Below, one piece after another: positions 1 through 8,797 of a DNA stretch of 64,000 bases (within the stretch, counting starts at the first letter, position 1; each line of letters opens with the position of its first letter). The notes beneath the pieces were generated by a model, which had not been told where the DNA came from, did not search any database, and saw only the letters and a program-made list of their open reading frames with translations. The position numbers were made by a program, and so were the translations under genes. Source of the stretch: Paraburkholderia panacisoli (GTDB lineage Bacteria > Pseudomonadota > Gammaproteobacteria > Burkholderiales > Burkholderiaceae); NCBI RefSeq assembly GCF_008369935.1, contig NZ_VTUZ01000003.1:401365-465364 (forward strand), in the 5' to 3' direction.

Positions 1-1
1 G

Positions 2-175
2 TTGAAGGCCGCGCGTGAGCTGCTCGGCGACGATCACTGGCCGTACGGCATTGCACCGAACCGCACGACGCTCGAGACTTTCCTGAGGCATCACCATTCG
101 CAGGGTCTGTCGAAGCGTCTGTTGACGGTTGAGGAGATCTTCCATCCGGCGACGTACGAGACCGCGAAGATCTGA
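2..175 (+). CDS. C-terminal end of a 4,5-dihydroxyphthalate decarboxylase-like protein (partial)
   Basis: An open frame enters from the left edge and ends with TGA at 173-175, giving the last 57 residues of a protein. The peptide contains DDHWPYGIAPNRTTLETFL and VEEIFHPATYE. I recognise this as the typical C-terminus of the 4,5-dihydroxyphthalate decarboxylase family, which has a periplasmic-binding-protein-like fold and is often annotated as an ABC substrate-binding protein. The start and the catalytic part lie outside the window, so the exact substrate cannot be stated. It is followed by about 140 bp before the chromate transporter genes on the same strand. Confidence 0.6.
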   Translation: MKAARELLGDDHWPYGIAPNRTTLETFLRHHHSQGLSKRLLTVEEIFHPATYETAKI

Positions 176-313
176 GCGCGAGTCCATTTCGTTGCATGAG
201 ATGGAGGGCGGCGGCGTTGCGTTGAGGCGCGCGCCGTCGCTTCTTGCGTTTGCATGCCGCGTGATGGATTTTTTCGAACCATGTAGCCGGTTTGCTTCGG
301 ACGGGACCGATTA

Positions 314-937
314 ATGAATGCTCCACCTGTCGACCAGTTGAACGGTCCTGTCATCGAGCAGCCTGTCGCGCGCATGCGGCCGACGTCGGGCGCGCTTTTC
401 ACTGCGTTCTTTCTTATCGGGCTCACCGGTTTCGGCGGCGTATTACCGTGGGCAAGACGCATGCTCGTCGAGAAGCGCGGCTGGCTGAGCGATCGCGAAT
501 TCACGGAACTGCTGCCGCTCGCGCAATTGCTGCCCGGACCCAACGTGTCGAACATCGCGACGATTCTGGGGCGGCAGTTCCACGGTGCAATGGGCGCGGC
601 GCTTGCCGTTGGCGGTCTCTATCTCGCGCCGACGATCGTCACGATCGCGCTCGGGTATGCGTACGCCCGTTGGGGCAATGCAGCGATCACGATACGGCTG
701 TTCGCGGGCTTGATGCCGGTCGCAACGGGGCTCGTGATCGCGACGGTGGTCAAGCTGATTGTCAGTCTGCCGCGCGACGTTCGCAACCTCGCGCTGGTAC
801 TCGCGACGTTTCTCGCGATCGGCGTGTTCAAGCTGCCATTGCTGCTGGTGCTGGCGGTTCTCGGTCCCGTCGGCGCGTCGCTGATGTATCGCGCGGCGAG
901 TCGCACGCCGCGTGCGGACGATGGAGCAGACCAATGA
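314..937 (+). CDS. chrA1: Chromate transporter, N-terminal-type short subunit
   Basis: This is a 207-residue inner-membrane protein of the CHR family, which exports chromate. It has the family signature FFLIGLTGFGG near residue 33, the conserved LLPLAQLLPGPNVSN stretch near residue 65, and several hydrophobic helices after it. Most ChrA proteins are about 400 residues with two homologous halves; here each half is its own gene. The downstream gene starts inside the stop codon (ATGA overlap), so the two halves are translationally coupled and presumably form one heteromeric transporter. The name chrA1 follows usage for paired short-chain CHR genes. Substrate specificity for chromate rather than another oxyanion is family knowledge, not visible in the sequence. 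Confidence 0.85.
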   Translation: MNAPPVDQLNGPVIEQPVARMRPTSGALFTAFFLIGLTGFGGVLPWARRMLVEKRGWLSDREFTELLPLAQLLPGPNVSNIATILGRQFHGAMGAALAVGGLYLAPTIVTIALGYAYARWGNAAITIRLFAGLMPVATGLVIATVVKLIVSLPRDVRNLALVLATFLAIGVFKLPLLLVLAVLGPVGASLMYRAASRTPRADDGADQ

Positions 938-1470
938 ACGAACTGTGGGCGACACTCGCGGACCTCGCGGTGCATAACGCCGTGTGGTCGCTGCTTGCGG
1001 TGGGCGGGATGAACGCGACGCTCGCGGACATACAACGATACGCGGTCGACACACGTCACTGGGTGACCGCCCAGCAGTTCGTCACATTCTTCTCGATCAC
1101 GCAGGCCGCGCCCGGACCGAACGGCATGGCCGTCGCGCTGATCGGCTTTCAGGCGGCGGGACTCGCGGGCGCGCTCGTGACCACCGTGGCGAAGATCGTG
1201 CCGTCGGCGCTCGTCGCGTATTTCGTCAGCGACTGGGTCGAGCAGCGCAATCACTCGCGCATCGTGACAGCGATCCGGCGCGGGTTGGCGCCCGTGACGG
1301 TTGGTCTGCTGACGTCGGCGGCGTATGTGTTTGCGCGCGAAACGGATGTGAACGTGATTCGCGTATTGGCGACGCTCGCTACCGTTGTCGTTGTCAGTTG
1401 GACCCGCGTCAACCCGATCTGGCTGGTGATGCTCGGTGGTCTGTTGGGTGTCGTTGGGGTTATGCGGTAG
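934..1470 (+). CDS. chrA2: Chromate transporter, C-terminal-type short subunit
   Basis: This 178-residue membrane protein is the partner half of the CHR transporter. It carries FFSITQAAPGPNGMAVALIG near residue 49, the counterpart of the LPGPN motif of the first half, and ends in hydrophobic segments (NPIWLVMLGGLLGVVGV). The ATG at 934 overlaps the stop of the preceding gene by four bases; the same frame stays open upstream to 292 but that part runs through the first gene and has no transporter-like content, so 934 is the start. The two genes probably form a bicistronic unit for oxyanion efflux in the inner membrane. No chrB-like regulator is next to them. Confidence 0.85.
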   Translation: MNELWATLADLAVHNAVWSLLAVGGMNATLADIQRYAVDTRHWVTAQQFVTFFSITQAAPGPNGMAVALIGFQAAGLAGALVTTVAKIVPSALVAYFVSDWVEQRNHSRIVTAIRRGLAPVTVGLLTSAAYVFARETDVNVIRVLATLATVVVVSWTRVNPIWLVMLGGLLGVVGVMR

Positions 1471-1867
1471 GGCCTGCTCACACTCCGTTGCCGAACTGCC
1501 GGGAGCGCCGTTTCTCTTCCGCTTTCAACCCGTCGCACAGGCCCGATAGCCCCACCCAATTGACCTGCCTGATTTCTTCGTGCCATTTCAATCTTGGAGA
1601 ACGCTTCTCTCTGCTGAAGGTGAAGAAGTTCACGGAACTATCGCCGCGCCTTTGTCAGGTTGATGACTTTAATATGACAACGCCTTCCCGATAGCTGACA
1701 TCATGGTTTAGCTGATCTGAGGCCTTTCTTGACCAAATCGATCGGACGAGCGTACTCTTTTTTCTGTCGCGGAGTGATCGGAGCATAGACGAGTCCGGCC
1801 CTGTCCGGAACGAGTCCTCGCATGTCCCACTCCAATGGGCCCTGTCGACTGAGGCCACGAAGACGCC
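1471..1867. other. Intergenic region, nothing recognised
   Basis: About 400 bases between the chromate transporter and the metallophosphoesterase gene. I see no coding region with protein-like composition, no IS remnant and no strong terminator. Confidence 0.6.
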
Positions 1868-3526
1868 ATGGGAATGAGTTTTCCGCTTCGCTACACGAAT
1901 CTGGTTGCGTACTTCACGACCGATGTTCCGTCCGTTGAAAGCACGCTCCGTGATCTGCGGGGCTTTTTTGAAATGCTCCAGATGGACGAATGGCGCCTCG
2001 TCACCTCGGCCCGGGATGACGCGTGGCCAAAGAGGATTCGTGAGCTTGCCGCGGCGGCGGCCGCGATCGTCAAACAGCATGCACCGGCGCCCGAGGCGAT
2101 TTTCACCCCCGCTCTCCAGGAAGCGAGGTGGCGTGCCGCGGCTGAGGAAAAGCAGGTCCCGATCGATGAGCCGCTGGTACCGATTGACGATGTATTCGCG
2201 AATAATCGCGATCTTCTGCAGCGATTGCACCTGGCTTTCCGTGAATCTCACGACGTCTTCGTGCTGGGCGTAGCAGGAGGATGGAAAGATGTGCAGACAG
2301 TCAATGCATTCCTGCATGACACCCTGCTTCATGGGCACGCCCGCGTTTCAATGCTGTTCCTCTTGCCCGATAACCCATTCGACAGCCCCCTGGATTTCAC
2401 GTCTCCCTTCCCAGGTGCGGCAGCCATATGTAGATACCCTGAACGATGGCCGGGAGTCTTAGTCTGGAACCGGTTTGGAAACGTTCTGTTCCTGCCGTTG
2501 CAAACCGCAACGCGAGCGCTGCACACCCCTGGATTTCTGGCGCAATTCGCGTCACCGCTAACAGCAGAATCAATGGATCGCCTGGAGCGCGGATACGTTC
2601 CTCCGGTCGCAACGGGTCGGCAGATCCGCATTCTGCACTTGAGCGATCTGCATTTCGGAACAAAGTACGCTGCCAGCAATCAGGACTACCTGCTCGCCGT
2701 GCTCAAGGACGAATTCCGCGGTCGGTTCGACCACGTGGTGATAACAGGTGATCTCTTCGACAGTATTTTGAAAAGGAAGTGGCGCGCATTCGAGAGCTTC
2801 CGCCAGGCCCTGAGGCTGATCACCGACCACGATCCGATTGTCATCCCAGGCAATCATGACTGCCGCATCATGGGGAACCGTCTCTGGAGATTCGGTGAGT
2901 CCTATAGGTATGTCGCTGAACTTGACGTGCGGCCGTTGCACGAAGACAGACAACTGCAATGTCTGTTTTTCTGTTTCAATTCAGCAAAATCGGGCCACGC
3001 CGCTCAAGGCGAGGTCCTCGAAGAGGACCTGGTGCGTTTCGCCACCGAATACCATATCTTGGCAAGTCGCAATCCCGATGTTAAGAATTGGCTTCGCGTT
3101 GGTCTAGTGCATCATCATCCGTTCAAATTCGAGGCGGCTTCCGAGGGAATGACGGCGAAACTGCTCACCGCGTTTGGGATTCCCGAGAGCGAGCTCCTCG
3201 ACATGAAGCACGGGGACCGATTTGTACGCTGGTGTGCAGACCGTGGAATTCAATTGATTCTTCACGGCCACCGACATGTCCAGCGAAAGATAAGCCAGGC
3301 CGTACCGGTCCAGGGGCCTAATGGCGTTACCGCAGTCCAGGTGACGGCCGTTGGTTGCGGAACTTCTCTCGGCGCAGAAGGAATACCAAAAAGCTTCAAC
3401 CTGATCAGTTGGGATCCGGAGAGCCAACGTTGGTCATCCTCTTTCTTTCTTGACAGAAGTGGCAGTGGCTTCAAGGAAATACGCGCTACCTCAACCGTGA
3501 TGGATCCGATGGTGAGGGAAGTCTAG
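1868..3526 (+). CDS. Calcineurin-like metallophosphoesterase with an unknown N-terminal domain
   Basis: A 552-residue, probably cytoplasmic protein (no signal peptide). The C-terminal half has the full set of metallophosphoesterase motifs in order: DLHFG near residue 259, GDLFD near 294, GNHDC near 328, VHHHP near 414 and HGHRHVQ near 465, so the two-metal site looks intact. Residues 1-240 match nothing I recognise; they are mixed alpha/beta in character and contain a hydrophobic stretch (VSMLFLLPDNPF). Two Met codons (residues 1 and 3) are possible starts. The gene stands alone, with about 400 bp of unannotated DNA before it and 550 bp after it. Family members hydrolyse phosphomonoesters, phosphodiesters or nucleic acids; the substrate here is unknown. 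Confidence 0.8.
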   Translation: MGMSFPLRYTNLVAYFTTDVPSVESTLRDLRGFFEMLQMDEWRLVTSARDDAWPKRIRELAAAAAAIVKQHAPAPEAIFTPALQEARWRAAAEEKQVPIDEPLVPIDDVFANNRDLLQRLHLAFRESHDVFVLGVAGGWKDVQTVNAFLHDTLLHGHARVSMLFLLPDNPFDSPLDFTSPFPGAAAICRYPERWPGVLVWNRFGNVLFLPLQTATRALHTPGFLAQFASPLTAESMDRLERGYVPPVATGRQIRILHLSDLHFGTKYAASNQDYLLAVLKDEFRGRFDHVVITGDLFDSILKRKWRAFESFRQALRLITDHDPIVIPGNHDCRIMGNRLWRFGESYRYVAELDVRPLHEDRQLQCLFFCFNSAKSGHAAQGEVLEEDLVRFATEYHILASRNPDVKNWLRVGLVHHHPFKFEAASEGMTAKLLTAFGIPESELLDMKHGDRFVRWCADRGIQLILHGHRHVQRKISQAVPVQGPNGVTAVQVTAVGCGTSLGAEGIPKSFNLISWDPESQRWSSSFFLDRSGSGFKEIRATSTVMDPMVREV

Positions 3527-4079
3527 AGAACATTCGACGACGCTTTAGGTACCTCTGGGGCGTCATGAGAGTGTATTGGTTGTGGCCAATTGTTAATGAT
3601 CGGAGCGGACGACGACTACTACCTGCCTGCGCCGCATCCCCGACCGCTCGATCGTGGCTTGCCAAGAGTAGAACACGGCGCCAGTGTCTAAGCGGCAGGG
3701 CGTCTCTCCGGGAGAATGATGATTTCCCGCTTACCGCTGCATCGCTGAGTCTCCGAGCCCTAACCCAACGACCAGAAGTGGCCGGCCCGGGACATCCAAG
3801 CCGAATTTTCACACGTCCATATGCTCCGCCATTTCCAAAGCGTCATCGACGTCGATATCGAGAGGACGTGCTCTCAGCCTGGCATGACCGAGCGGTTCTG
3901 CGCCGGGTTCCGTAAGCTGTATCGTCGAGGCCGATCGCGACCCATCGATGCACGATCCGCGCGTACTTTTAACCCGTAGCAAACCGGGGCGCCGGGGGGC
4001 GCGTCCAGGCATCCGTTACGGCCTGATTCCCTCTATTCAGTCGAGCGTCGCGAGGGCACACGCCAGCCGCTTTGTTCCT
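3527..4079. other. Intergenic region, nothing recognised
   Basis: About 550 bases between convergently oriented genes. Short open frames exist on both strands but none has recognisable protein content. Confidence 0.5.
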
Positions 4080-4445
4080 TTATGCGGCTGCGGCAGCCTT
4101 TGGCCGCAAACCTCGACGCTCGAGCCAGCCTGTGCCCCAATCGTTGAGTTGCGACAGAATCGGGCCGATGGTGCGCCCCTCGTCGGTCAGTGAGTATTCG
4201 ACTTTGGGCGGTACAACAGGATAAACCGTGCGGGTGATGAAGGCGTCCTCTTCGAGTTCACGCAGTTGCTTTACGAGTAGCCGTGGCGTGCAACCCGGAA
4301 GTTGACGGTGCAACTCGTTGAACCTCATCGTGCCTTTGATCAGTAAGTAGTAGAGGATCACACCTTTCCAGCGTCCATTGATAAGGTTGAGCGTTGCTAC
4401 CATCGCGCACGCGGGCACTTCATCGTATTTACGCCGCTTCGGCAT
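4080..4445 (-). CDS. HxlR/MarR-type transcriptional regulator
   Basis: A winged-helix regulator of the HxlR family, 121 residues from the chosen start. Family features are CAMVATLNLINGRWKGVILY (recognition region), FNELHRQLPGCTPRLLVKQL (second helix-turn-helix part) and the wing VEYSLTDEGRTIGPIL. The N-terminal Cys after VPA matches the redox- or electrophile-sensing Cys position of many HxlR proteins, so it may sense quinones or aldehydes (inference). The start at 4445 is chosen because GGAG lies six bases before that ATG; the frame is open further upstream but that part is not regulator-like. It is divergent from the oxidoreductase gene at 4605, with an inverted repeat between them. Confidence 0.85.
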   Translation of the reverse strand: MPKRRKYDEVPACAMVATLNLINGRWKGVILYYLLIKGTMRFNELHRQLPGCTPRLLVKQLRELEEDAFITRTVYPVVPPKVEYSLTDEGRTIGPILSQLNDWGTGWLERRGLRPKAAAAA

Positions 4446-4487
4446 AACCATCTCCAAGGTACGAACATGCGGGGGTAGCGTTTTTAC

Positions 4488-4505
4488 ACTACCCTTTTGG
4501 ATAGT
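4488..4505. promoter_or_regulatory. Inverted repeat between HxlR regulator and oxidoreductase (candidate operator)
   Basis: The sequence ACTACCCTTTTGGATAGT is an imperfect inverted repeat, 7-4-7 with one mismatch. It lies 43 bases upstream of the regulator start, in the divergent intergenic region. HxlR-family regulators often bind TACT...AGTA-type dyads, and the second HxlR gene at 40.4 kb has similar repeats. Confidence 0.5.
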
Positions 4506-4604
4506 ATATGTAAAAAAATGTAGTATTGCGCTGCATAACGCACGTGCGAACAATGGCGTTAATGCTCGGCGACACAGCCCGAGCTACCTTCAGAGGAGCG
4601 CTAT

Positions 4605-5597
4605 ATGACCCGTGTTGTCCGCTTTCATGAATATGGTGACGCCGACGTGCTGCGTATTGAAAACGTGGACGTTCCCGCACCTGCCGCAGACGAAGTTCAG
4701 ATCACCGTCAAGGCCATCGGCCTTAATCGTGCCGAGGTGATGTTCCGCACTGGCCGCTACCTTCAGGAAGCGGTATTCCCCTCTCAGCTTGGCTACGAGG
4801 CTGCGGGCGTCATCAGAACAATGGGTGTGCAGGTTATTGGGTTTGCTGAAGGCGATGCCGTCAGCGTCATTCCGACGCTCGACATGTCACGCTGGCCGAC
4901 TTACGGCGAAGTTATCAACATTCCCGCCAAATACGTTGTCAAGCATCCGGCCAGGCTGACCTATGAACAGGCGGCTGCATCGTGGATGCAATACGTCACA
5001 GCATGGGGTGCGCTGATTGCACAAGCGGAATTGAAGCCCGACGATTTTGTTATCGTTTCAGCGGCATCGAGCAGTGTTGGGGTTGCCGCGATTCAGGTCG
5101 CGCGAAGCGTTGGCGCGACCGTTATTGCCACCTCGCGGACAAGCGCAAAGGCTCAACCGCTTCGCGATGCTGGTGCGCACCATGTGATAGCGACATCAGA
5201 AGAAGACCTCGCGGCTCGCGTGAAGGAGATCACAAATGGGAAGGGCGCTCGGGTTGTTTTCGACCCTATCGGTGGTCCCGCAGTAGCGCAGCTTGCGGAG
5301 TGCATGTCGTTTGGCGGCATCCTTCTCGAATACGGCGCGCTCGCCACGGACGAAGGGACGTTCCCGCAGTATGCGTTACTCGGCAAGTCCCTAACCTTCA
5401 AAGGCTATCTATACATCGAGATCACGAGCGACGACGCCCTTCTCGAACGCGCCAAGGAATTCATTAACAAAGGTCTGGATTCGGGCACTCTGGTCCCCCT
5501 TATCTCGCGGACGTTCAAGTTCGACGCAATTCAGGACGCAACGCGCTTCCTTGAATCAAACGAGCAAGTGGGCAAAATCGTAGTCACGCTTGACTAG
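4605..5597 (+). CDS. Zinc-type alcohol dehydrogenase / quinone oxidoreductase family protein
   Basis: A 330-residue medium-chain dehydrogenase/reductase of the quinone oxidoreductase type. It has the GroES-like N-terminal half (GLNRAEVMFRTGRY, then LGYEAAGVI near residue 65) and a Rossmann half with an ASSSVGVAAIQVAR nucleotide-binding turn near residue 153. No structural zinc-cysteine cluster or catalytic Cys/His zinc site is present, which fits NAD(P)H-dependent reduction of quinones or enals rather than alcohol oxidation. A strong GAGGAG precedes the ATG. The divergent HxlR regulator and the shared dyad suggest that it is induced by the electrophile it detoxifies (inference). Confidence 0.85.
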   Translation: MTRVVRFHEYGDADVLRIENVDVPAPAADEVQITVKAIGLNRAEVMFRTGRYLQEAVFPSQLGYEAAGVIRTMGVQVIGFAEGDAVSVIPTLDMSRWPTYGEVINIPAKYVVKHPARLTYEQAAASWMQYVTAWGALIAQAELKPDDFVIVSAASSSVGVAAIQVARSVGATVIATSRTSAKAQPLRDAGAHHVIATSEEDLAARVKEITNGKGARVVFDPIGGPAVAQLAECMSFGGILLEYGALATDEGTFPQYALLGKSLTFKGYLYIEITSDDALLERAKEFINKGLDSGTLVPLISRTFKFDAIQDATRFLESNEQVGKIVVTLD

Positions 5598-5618
5598 GCG
5601 AGACAATGGCGCATAGAG

Positions 5619-5647
5619 GGGGAGAGGCGCCTTCGTGCGCCTTTCTC
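5619..5647 (+). terminator. Possible terminator after the oxidoreductase gene
   Basis: A GC-rich stem (AGGCGC / GCGCCT) with a short CTTCGT loop follows the stop codon by about 25 bases and is followed by TTCTCC. The T-tract is weak, so this is tentative. Confidence 0.4.
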
Positions 5648-6116
5648 CGTCCAGACCGGTCACGAATGCCTGTGGAAACTCCGGATCAACTCCGAAGATA
5701 CCTTCAGGCGTATTCGTTGCGGCCCACTGTGGTTTATTGTGCGTTCGCGACCGCCGGCAATTGCGTAGCCCGTCGGTCCGAAGTGGATCGGGAGCGTGAG
5801 TTGGCCGATCGAGGAAGCTGCCGCAGGCTGCTCGATTCTGCCATCGTCAGAAATGCGCCGCATTGTTGACGTAGAACCGAACCTGGCCAGATGTCGGCTA
5901 TGGCTGCCGAGAACGGCTGTCCCTGACAAGCCAGCCTGGATGACCGGACGCCTCTGTTACCCGCCATTGAAGCGTGACAGCACGGCCAGTGGCAGTTGGT
6001 CGGCATCAGGCATTGAACAGCGGCTCGACCATTCGACGAGCCGCGATAGATGGGTCAGGCGATGAGGGAGCAAAGCGGTCGTTCGGCGGAGACGTGTATC
6101 TGAATGTGCGCTTCAT
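5648..6116. other. Intergenic region, nothing recognised
   Basis: About 470 bases of non-coding DNA. Open frames on both strands lack any recognisable domain. Confidence 0.5.
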
Positions 6117-6566
6117 TCACGGTGCCGCCGCACTGCCGCCAAGCATTGATTGACGGCACGCGGAAGCGCCGCAACGACAAACGTACTGGGTCCGGATGTC
6201 TTCTGTGAGCTCACCATCAACCTCAAGACCGTAATCAATAAACAGCTCTTCGCCAGGCTTGATGGTGGCGATGGCATGAATGAAGACACGATCACCCACC
6301 TCGATCGCCTCGCAGTTAGGCATACAGGCGTGGTTCAGGAAGCGTGCGCTGTTGCCGCCGCGGCTGCCGTCGATCACCCGGCCGTCGGACAGACCAAACA
6401 CGAATGTATGCCCGACATCGGACCGTTGACGGGCCGCGGCGCGTCGCCAACTGGTTACTTCACCCCTGTACTCGATGAGGCGCTCGCCTGCGGCGATGGC
6501 CTGAAGCGCAAAGAGTCCCTTGCCATGCACCGATGAGCGGCGTGCAGTGATGCGTCGCAGTCGCAT
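6117..6566 (-). CDS. SET domain-containing protein
   Basis: A compact 149-residue SET-domain protein, expected to be a protein-lysine methyltransferase using S-adenosylmethionine. Visible motifs are SSVHGKGLFA near the start, RFLNHACMPNCEA (the pseudoknot RFxNHxCxPN core), GEELFIDYG (ELxxDY motif) and a Cys-rich post-SET tail CRCGASACR. All core residues are present. Bacterial single-domain SET proteins are common in Burkholderia and have few confirmed targets. The start at 6566 (Met-Arg-Leu) gives the usual SET N-terminus and has GGGGA nine bases upstream; a start 11 codons further upstream at 6599 is also possible. The gene stands alone on the minus strand. Confidence 0.85.
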   Translation of the reverse strand: MRLRRITARRSSVHGKGLFALQAIAAGERLIEYRGEVTSWRRAAARQRSDVGHTFVFGLSDGRVIDGSRGGNSARFLNHACMPNCEAIEVGDRVFIHAIATIKPGEELFIDYGLEVDGELTEDIRTQYVCRCGASACRQSMLGGSAAAP

Positions 6567-6839
6567 TGTGTCGTTCCCCGTCGTATGTCTTTTCGTCATT
6601 CCCGTTTAGATGCGAAGCATATCGCTGCAGTCGTCCGTATTCAACGTGCCATATTGTCTTGTGCGCAACTAACCGTCAAACGCTCGTACGCGCCTGTCCA
6701 GCTTCGCCAAAACCTCGTCAGCAGAAGGTTGGGTCGCCACGGCATAGGGTCCGCCTGATAACGGCGTGCCTGCCGCGGCGATGCTTCTCTCGATGCCTTG
6801 AAGGTTGCCTGGCACGGTACACCTGCATCAGGGCGAAGG

Positions 6840-7090
6840 TCGTCCTGGGCGCATTATGTGCGGCTGATGCGGCGGACGCGTTCGCCCGAAGAGCGGTCAT
6901 ACTACGAAGCCGAAGCGTTGCGCGGCGGCTGGAGCGTGCGACAGCTCGAACGCCAGATTGGCACCCAGTTCTACACGCGCACACCGTACTTCCGGACGAG
7001 CAATTGCTTGCTGAGGAACTGGCGAAAACCCGTCGCGAATGGGAAGCGCACCATCCCGTCCCGCCAGACAGCCGTCGCTTGCGTCGCTGA
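6840..7090 (+). pseudogene. Remnant of a YhcG-type (DUF1016) PDDEXK nuclease gene
   Basis: Two pieces of one protein family lie in different frames. Around 6846-6980 the frame reads WAHYVRLMRR and then YYEAEALRGGWSVRQLERQI, the hallmark of the DUF1016 N-terminal domain. Around 6980-7090 a neighbouring frame reads LPDEQLLAEELAKTRREWEA, typical of the C-terminal end of the same family. The central nuclease domain, about 200 residues in intact homologues, is missing, so an internal deletion plus a frame change has occurred. Identification is from memory of the family. Product: none expected. Confidence 0.65.
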
Positions 7091-7321
7091 GCGAACGGGA
7101 AACCCGTGGTCGTATGCCTGCTAGCGGACGTCAGTCCACTGCGCGGCCATAACCGACCTGCGGGTTCCCCCGTCGGTGAGGCAGGTTAGTTGGCACTACA
7201 GGTCGGTGGAATCGCCGGCCACGCGTGATCATCGAGTTGGTGAGCGAGGAGGCCGCACCTTCCGCAGCACGATGAAATGGATCAGCCTGACCGCTCTTTA
7301 CGATCAACTTTTCTGAGCGCG

Positions 7322-8218
7322 ATGACGATGCAGCAGCTGGATATCTTTGCCGACAGCCGTGACGTGATATTGCGCAACGACGTGCTTGAGCAGTTGCGGC
7401 GGCACGAGGGGGGGGCCGCGCGAGCGGCACTGGAACTGCTGGCCGCCGAATACCCGGACGACGGCTTGCTGTCAGGTATGACTGTGCTAGTCGGTGAACT
7501 TGAGCGCGGATTGACCGCGCCCTTTGCGGACCATGCGGCGCTGACCATCGCCCGCCGTCACCTCGAGGACGAGGTGGTGTCCGCCGCCCGGCGGGTGCTG
7601 CCCAGGCAGACGGTTCACGCATGGCTCGCCCCGTGCTGGCGAGCGCTCGCCACGCGGGCCGCCACCCTGGCCTTTTGCGGCGCCGATGCCGGGAACCACG
7701 CAGCGCCGCTGTGGCTGCTGGCCGGCGACTGGGCGGCCGCCCGTGATGCGGTCGAGGGTATTGAGTCCTGGTGGCGCATCCCGGCGCCGCTCGCGTGGAT
7801 GACCGAGGTGCGCTACCGGACGGGTGGACTGGATGCCGCGTGGCCGCTGCTCGCGGAACTGGCGTGGCTGGCGCCGGCACGGTTTGCGGCATTGCTGCCC
7901 GTACTGGGCGACGCGTCGCTCGACGCGCTACGCCGGCGCTTCGATGCGGAGTTTCCCGGCACGGGCGAGGTCGGCGATGACGCGTGGTTCCCGGCGTGGC
8001 TGCTGGTCATCAAGCCGGCGCTGGCGGCCCGGCTGGCCGAGGTGCGCGTCCAGCGTGAGCGGGCGGCGTCCCGCGCGACGGCCCTGCTGGGGGAGATCCT
8101 GCGCCGCGAGCATGAGGGCGACCAGCACGAACTGGTCAGCCTGCGCGAGGAACTGAGCCGCCTGCATGCGGGTCTGTTTGACGCGTATATGGCGACGCGC
8201 AAAGTGCAGCACCGGTGA
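7322..8218 (+). CDS. Hypothetical protein, alpha-helical, Burkholderia-type
   Basis: A 298-residue soluble, Ala- and Leu-rich protein that I do not recognise by function. The N-terminus MQQLDIFADSRDVILRNDVL is followed by helical segments of repeat-like character (RAALELLAAEYPDDG, WPLLAELAWLAPARFAALLP), resembling TPR- or HEAT-like solenoids without a clear consensus. The C-terminus has a long charged helix (EILRREHEGDQHELVSLREEL) that may be coiled coil. The frame is open to an ATG at 7277; I prefer 7322 or 7328 because the conserved-looking start Met-Gln-Gln-Leu-Asp-Ile-Phe lies there. No partner gene is adjacent. Confidence 0.7.
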   Translation: MTMQQLDIFADSRDVILRNDVLEQLRRHEGGAARAALELLAAEYPDDGLLSGMTVLVGELERGLTAPFADHAALTIARRHLEDEVVSAARRVLPRQTVHAWLAPCWRALATRAATLAFCGADAGNHAAPLWLLAGDWAAARDAVEGIESWWRIPAPLAWMTEVRYRTGGLDAAWPLLAELAWLAPARFAALLPVLGDASLDALRRRFDAEFPGTGEVGDDAWFPAWLLVIKPALAARLAEVRVQRERAASRATALLGEILRREHEGDQHELVSLREELSRLHAGLFDAYMATRKVQHR

Positions 8219-8602
8219 GGCGGTTAACCCGACAATGCTTTGTGGCACGTCGCGGTGCTGCCGGTATTGCGTCGTTCACGGCACCAGACACGCCGTGAGA
8301 TTTCGCATTGGTGTCCCACTGAACCGCCGCGCCCGAACGGTTCTCCTCGCCTCTTCATAGGGCACGGCCCGGGACGAAGCAAGACGTGTGTACTTGATCG
8401 CTGCCGCATCTGTCGCAGTGCGGCATGACCCAATTTTGCCCAATATGCGGGACGACCCGAATTGCCGCGCCCCGGTGCTCCCCCTACCATCAACTCCCCG
8501 CGCCATTTGCAGCGAGTGCGCCACCGGCAATGCGCCGTCAAAAGCGAGCGCCTTAGCCGACGCAATCCATACAGCACCTACACGAGCTATCAGGAGGCAA
8601 GC
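8219..8602. other. Intergenic region, nothing recognised
   Basis: About 380 bases without recognisable coding content. Its right end carries the strong AGGAGG ribosome-binding site of the next small gene. Confidence 0.5.
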
Positions 8603-8797
8603 ATGCTCAGCGCCCATGAATTTGCGACATTGATACTGGTCAGGGACTCGGCCGACCACATTGCCGAGCGGGAAGAACTTGATACGTTGCTTGAACGCCA
8701 GCTCGTCGCCATGGAGAAGCTTGCCGGCGGGGCTGTACGGCCTCGCGTTACGCAGGACGGAGATTCGCTCCTTCGTAGCCTCGCGCGCATACACTGA
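8603..8797 (+). CDS. Small hypothetical protein (64 aa), paralogue of the gene at 11784-12032
   Basis: A 64-residue protein starting at an ATG with a perfect AGGAGG at 8592-8597, which settles the start although the frame is open further upstream. It begins LSAHEFATLILVRD and ends RVTQDGDSLLRSLARIH. The same two blocks occur in the protein at 11784-12032 (LSAHEMAALVLL and FAITRQGNAVLRALGAL), so these are two members of one family. The pattern of a helix, a Leu-rich second helix and a final 'xITxxGxxxLRxL' segment resembles the wing end of a winged-helix DNA-binding domain, but this is inference. Function unknown. Confidence 0.65.
   Translation: MLSAHEFATLILVRDSADHIAEREELDTLLERQLVAMEKLAGGAVRPRVTQDGDSLLRSLARIH

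Noticed and set aside
292..933. Upstream extension of the second chromate transporter frame
   Set aside because: It runs out of frame through the first transporter gene and is Arg/Ala-rich; the ATGA overlap at 934 gives the true start.
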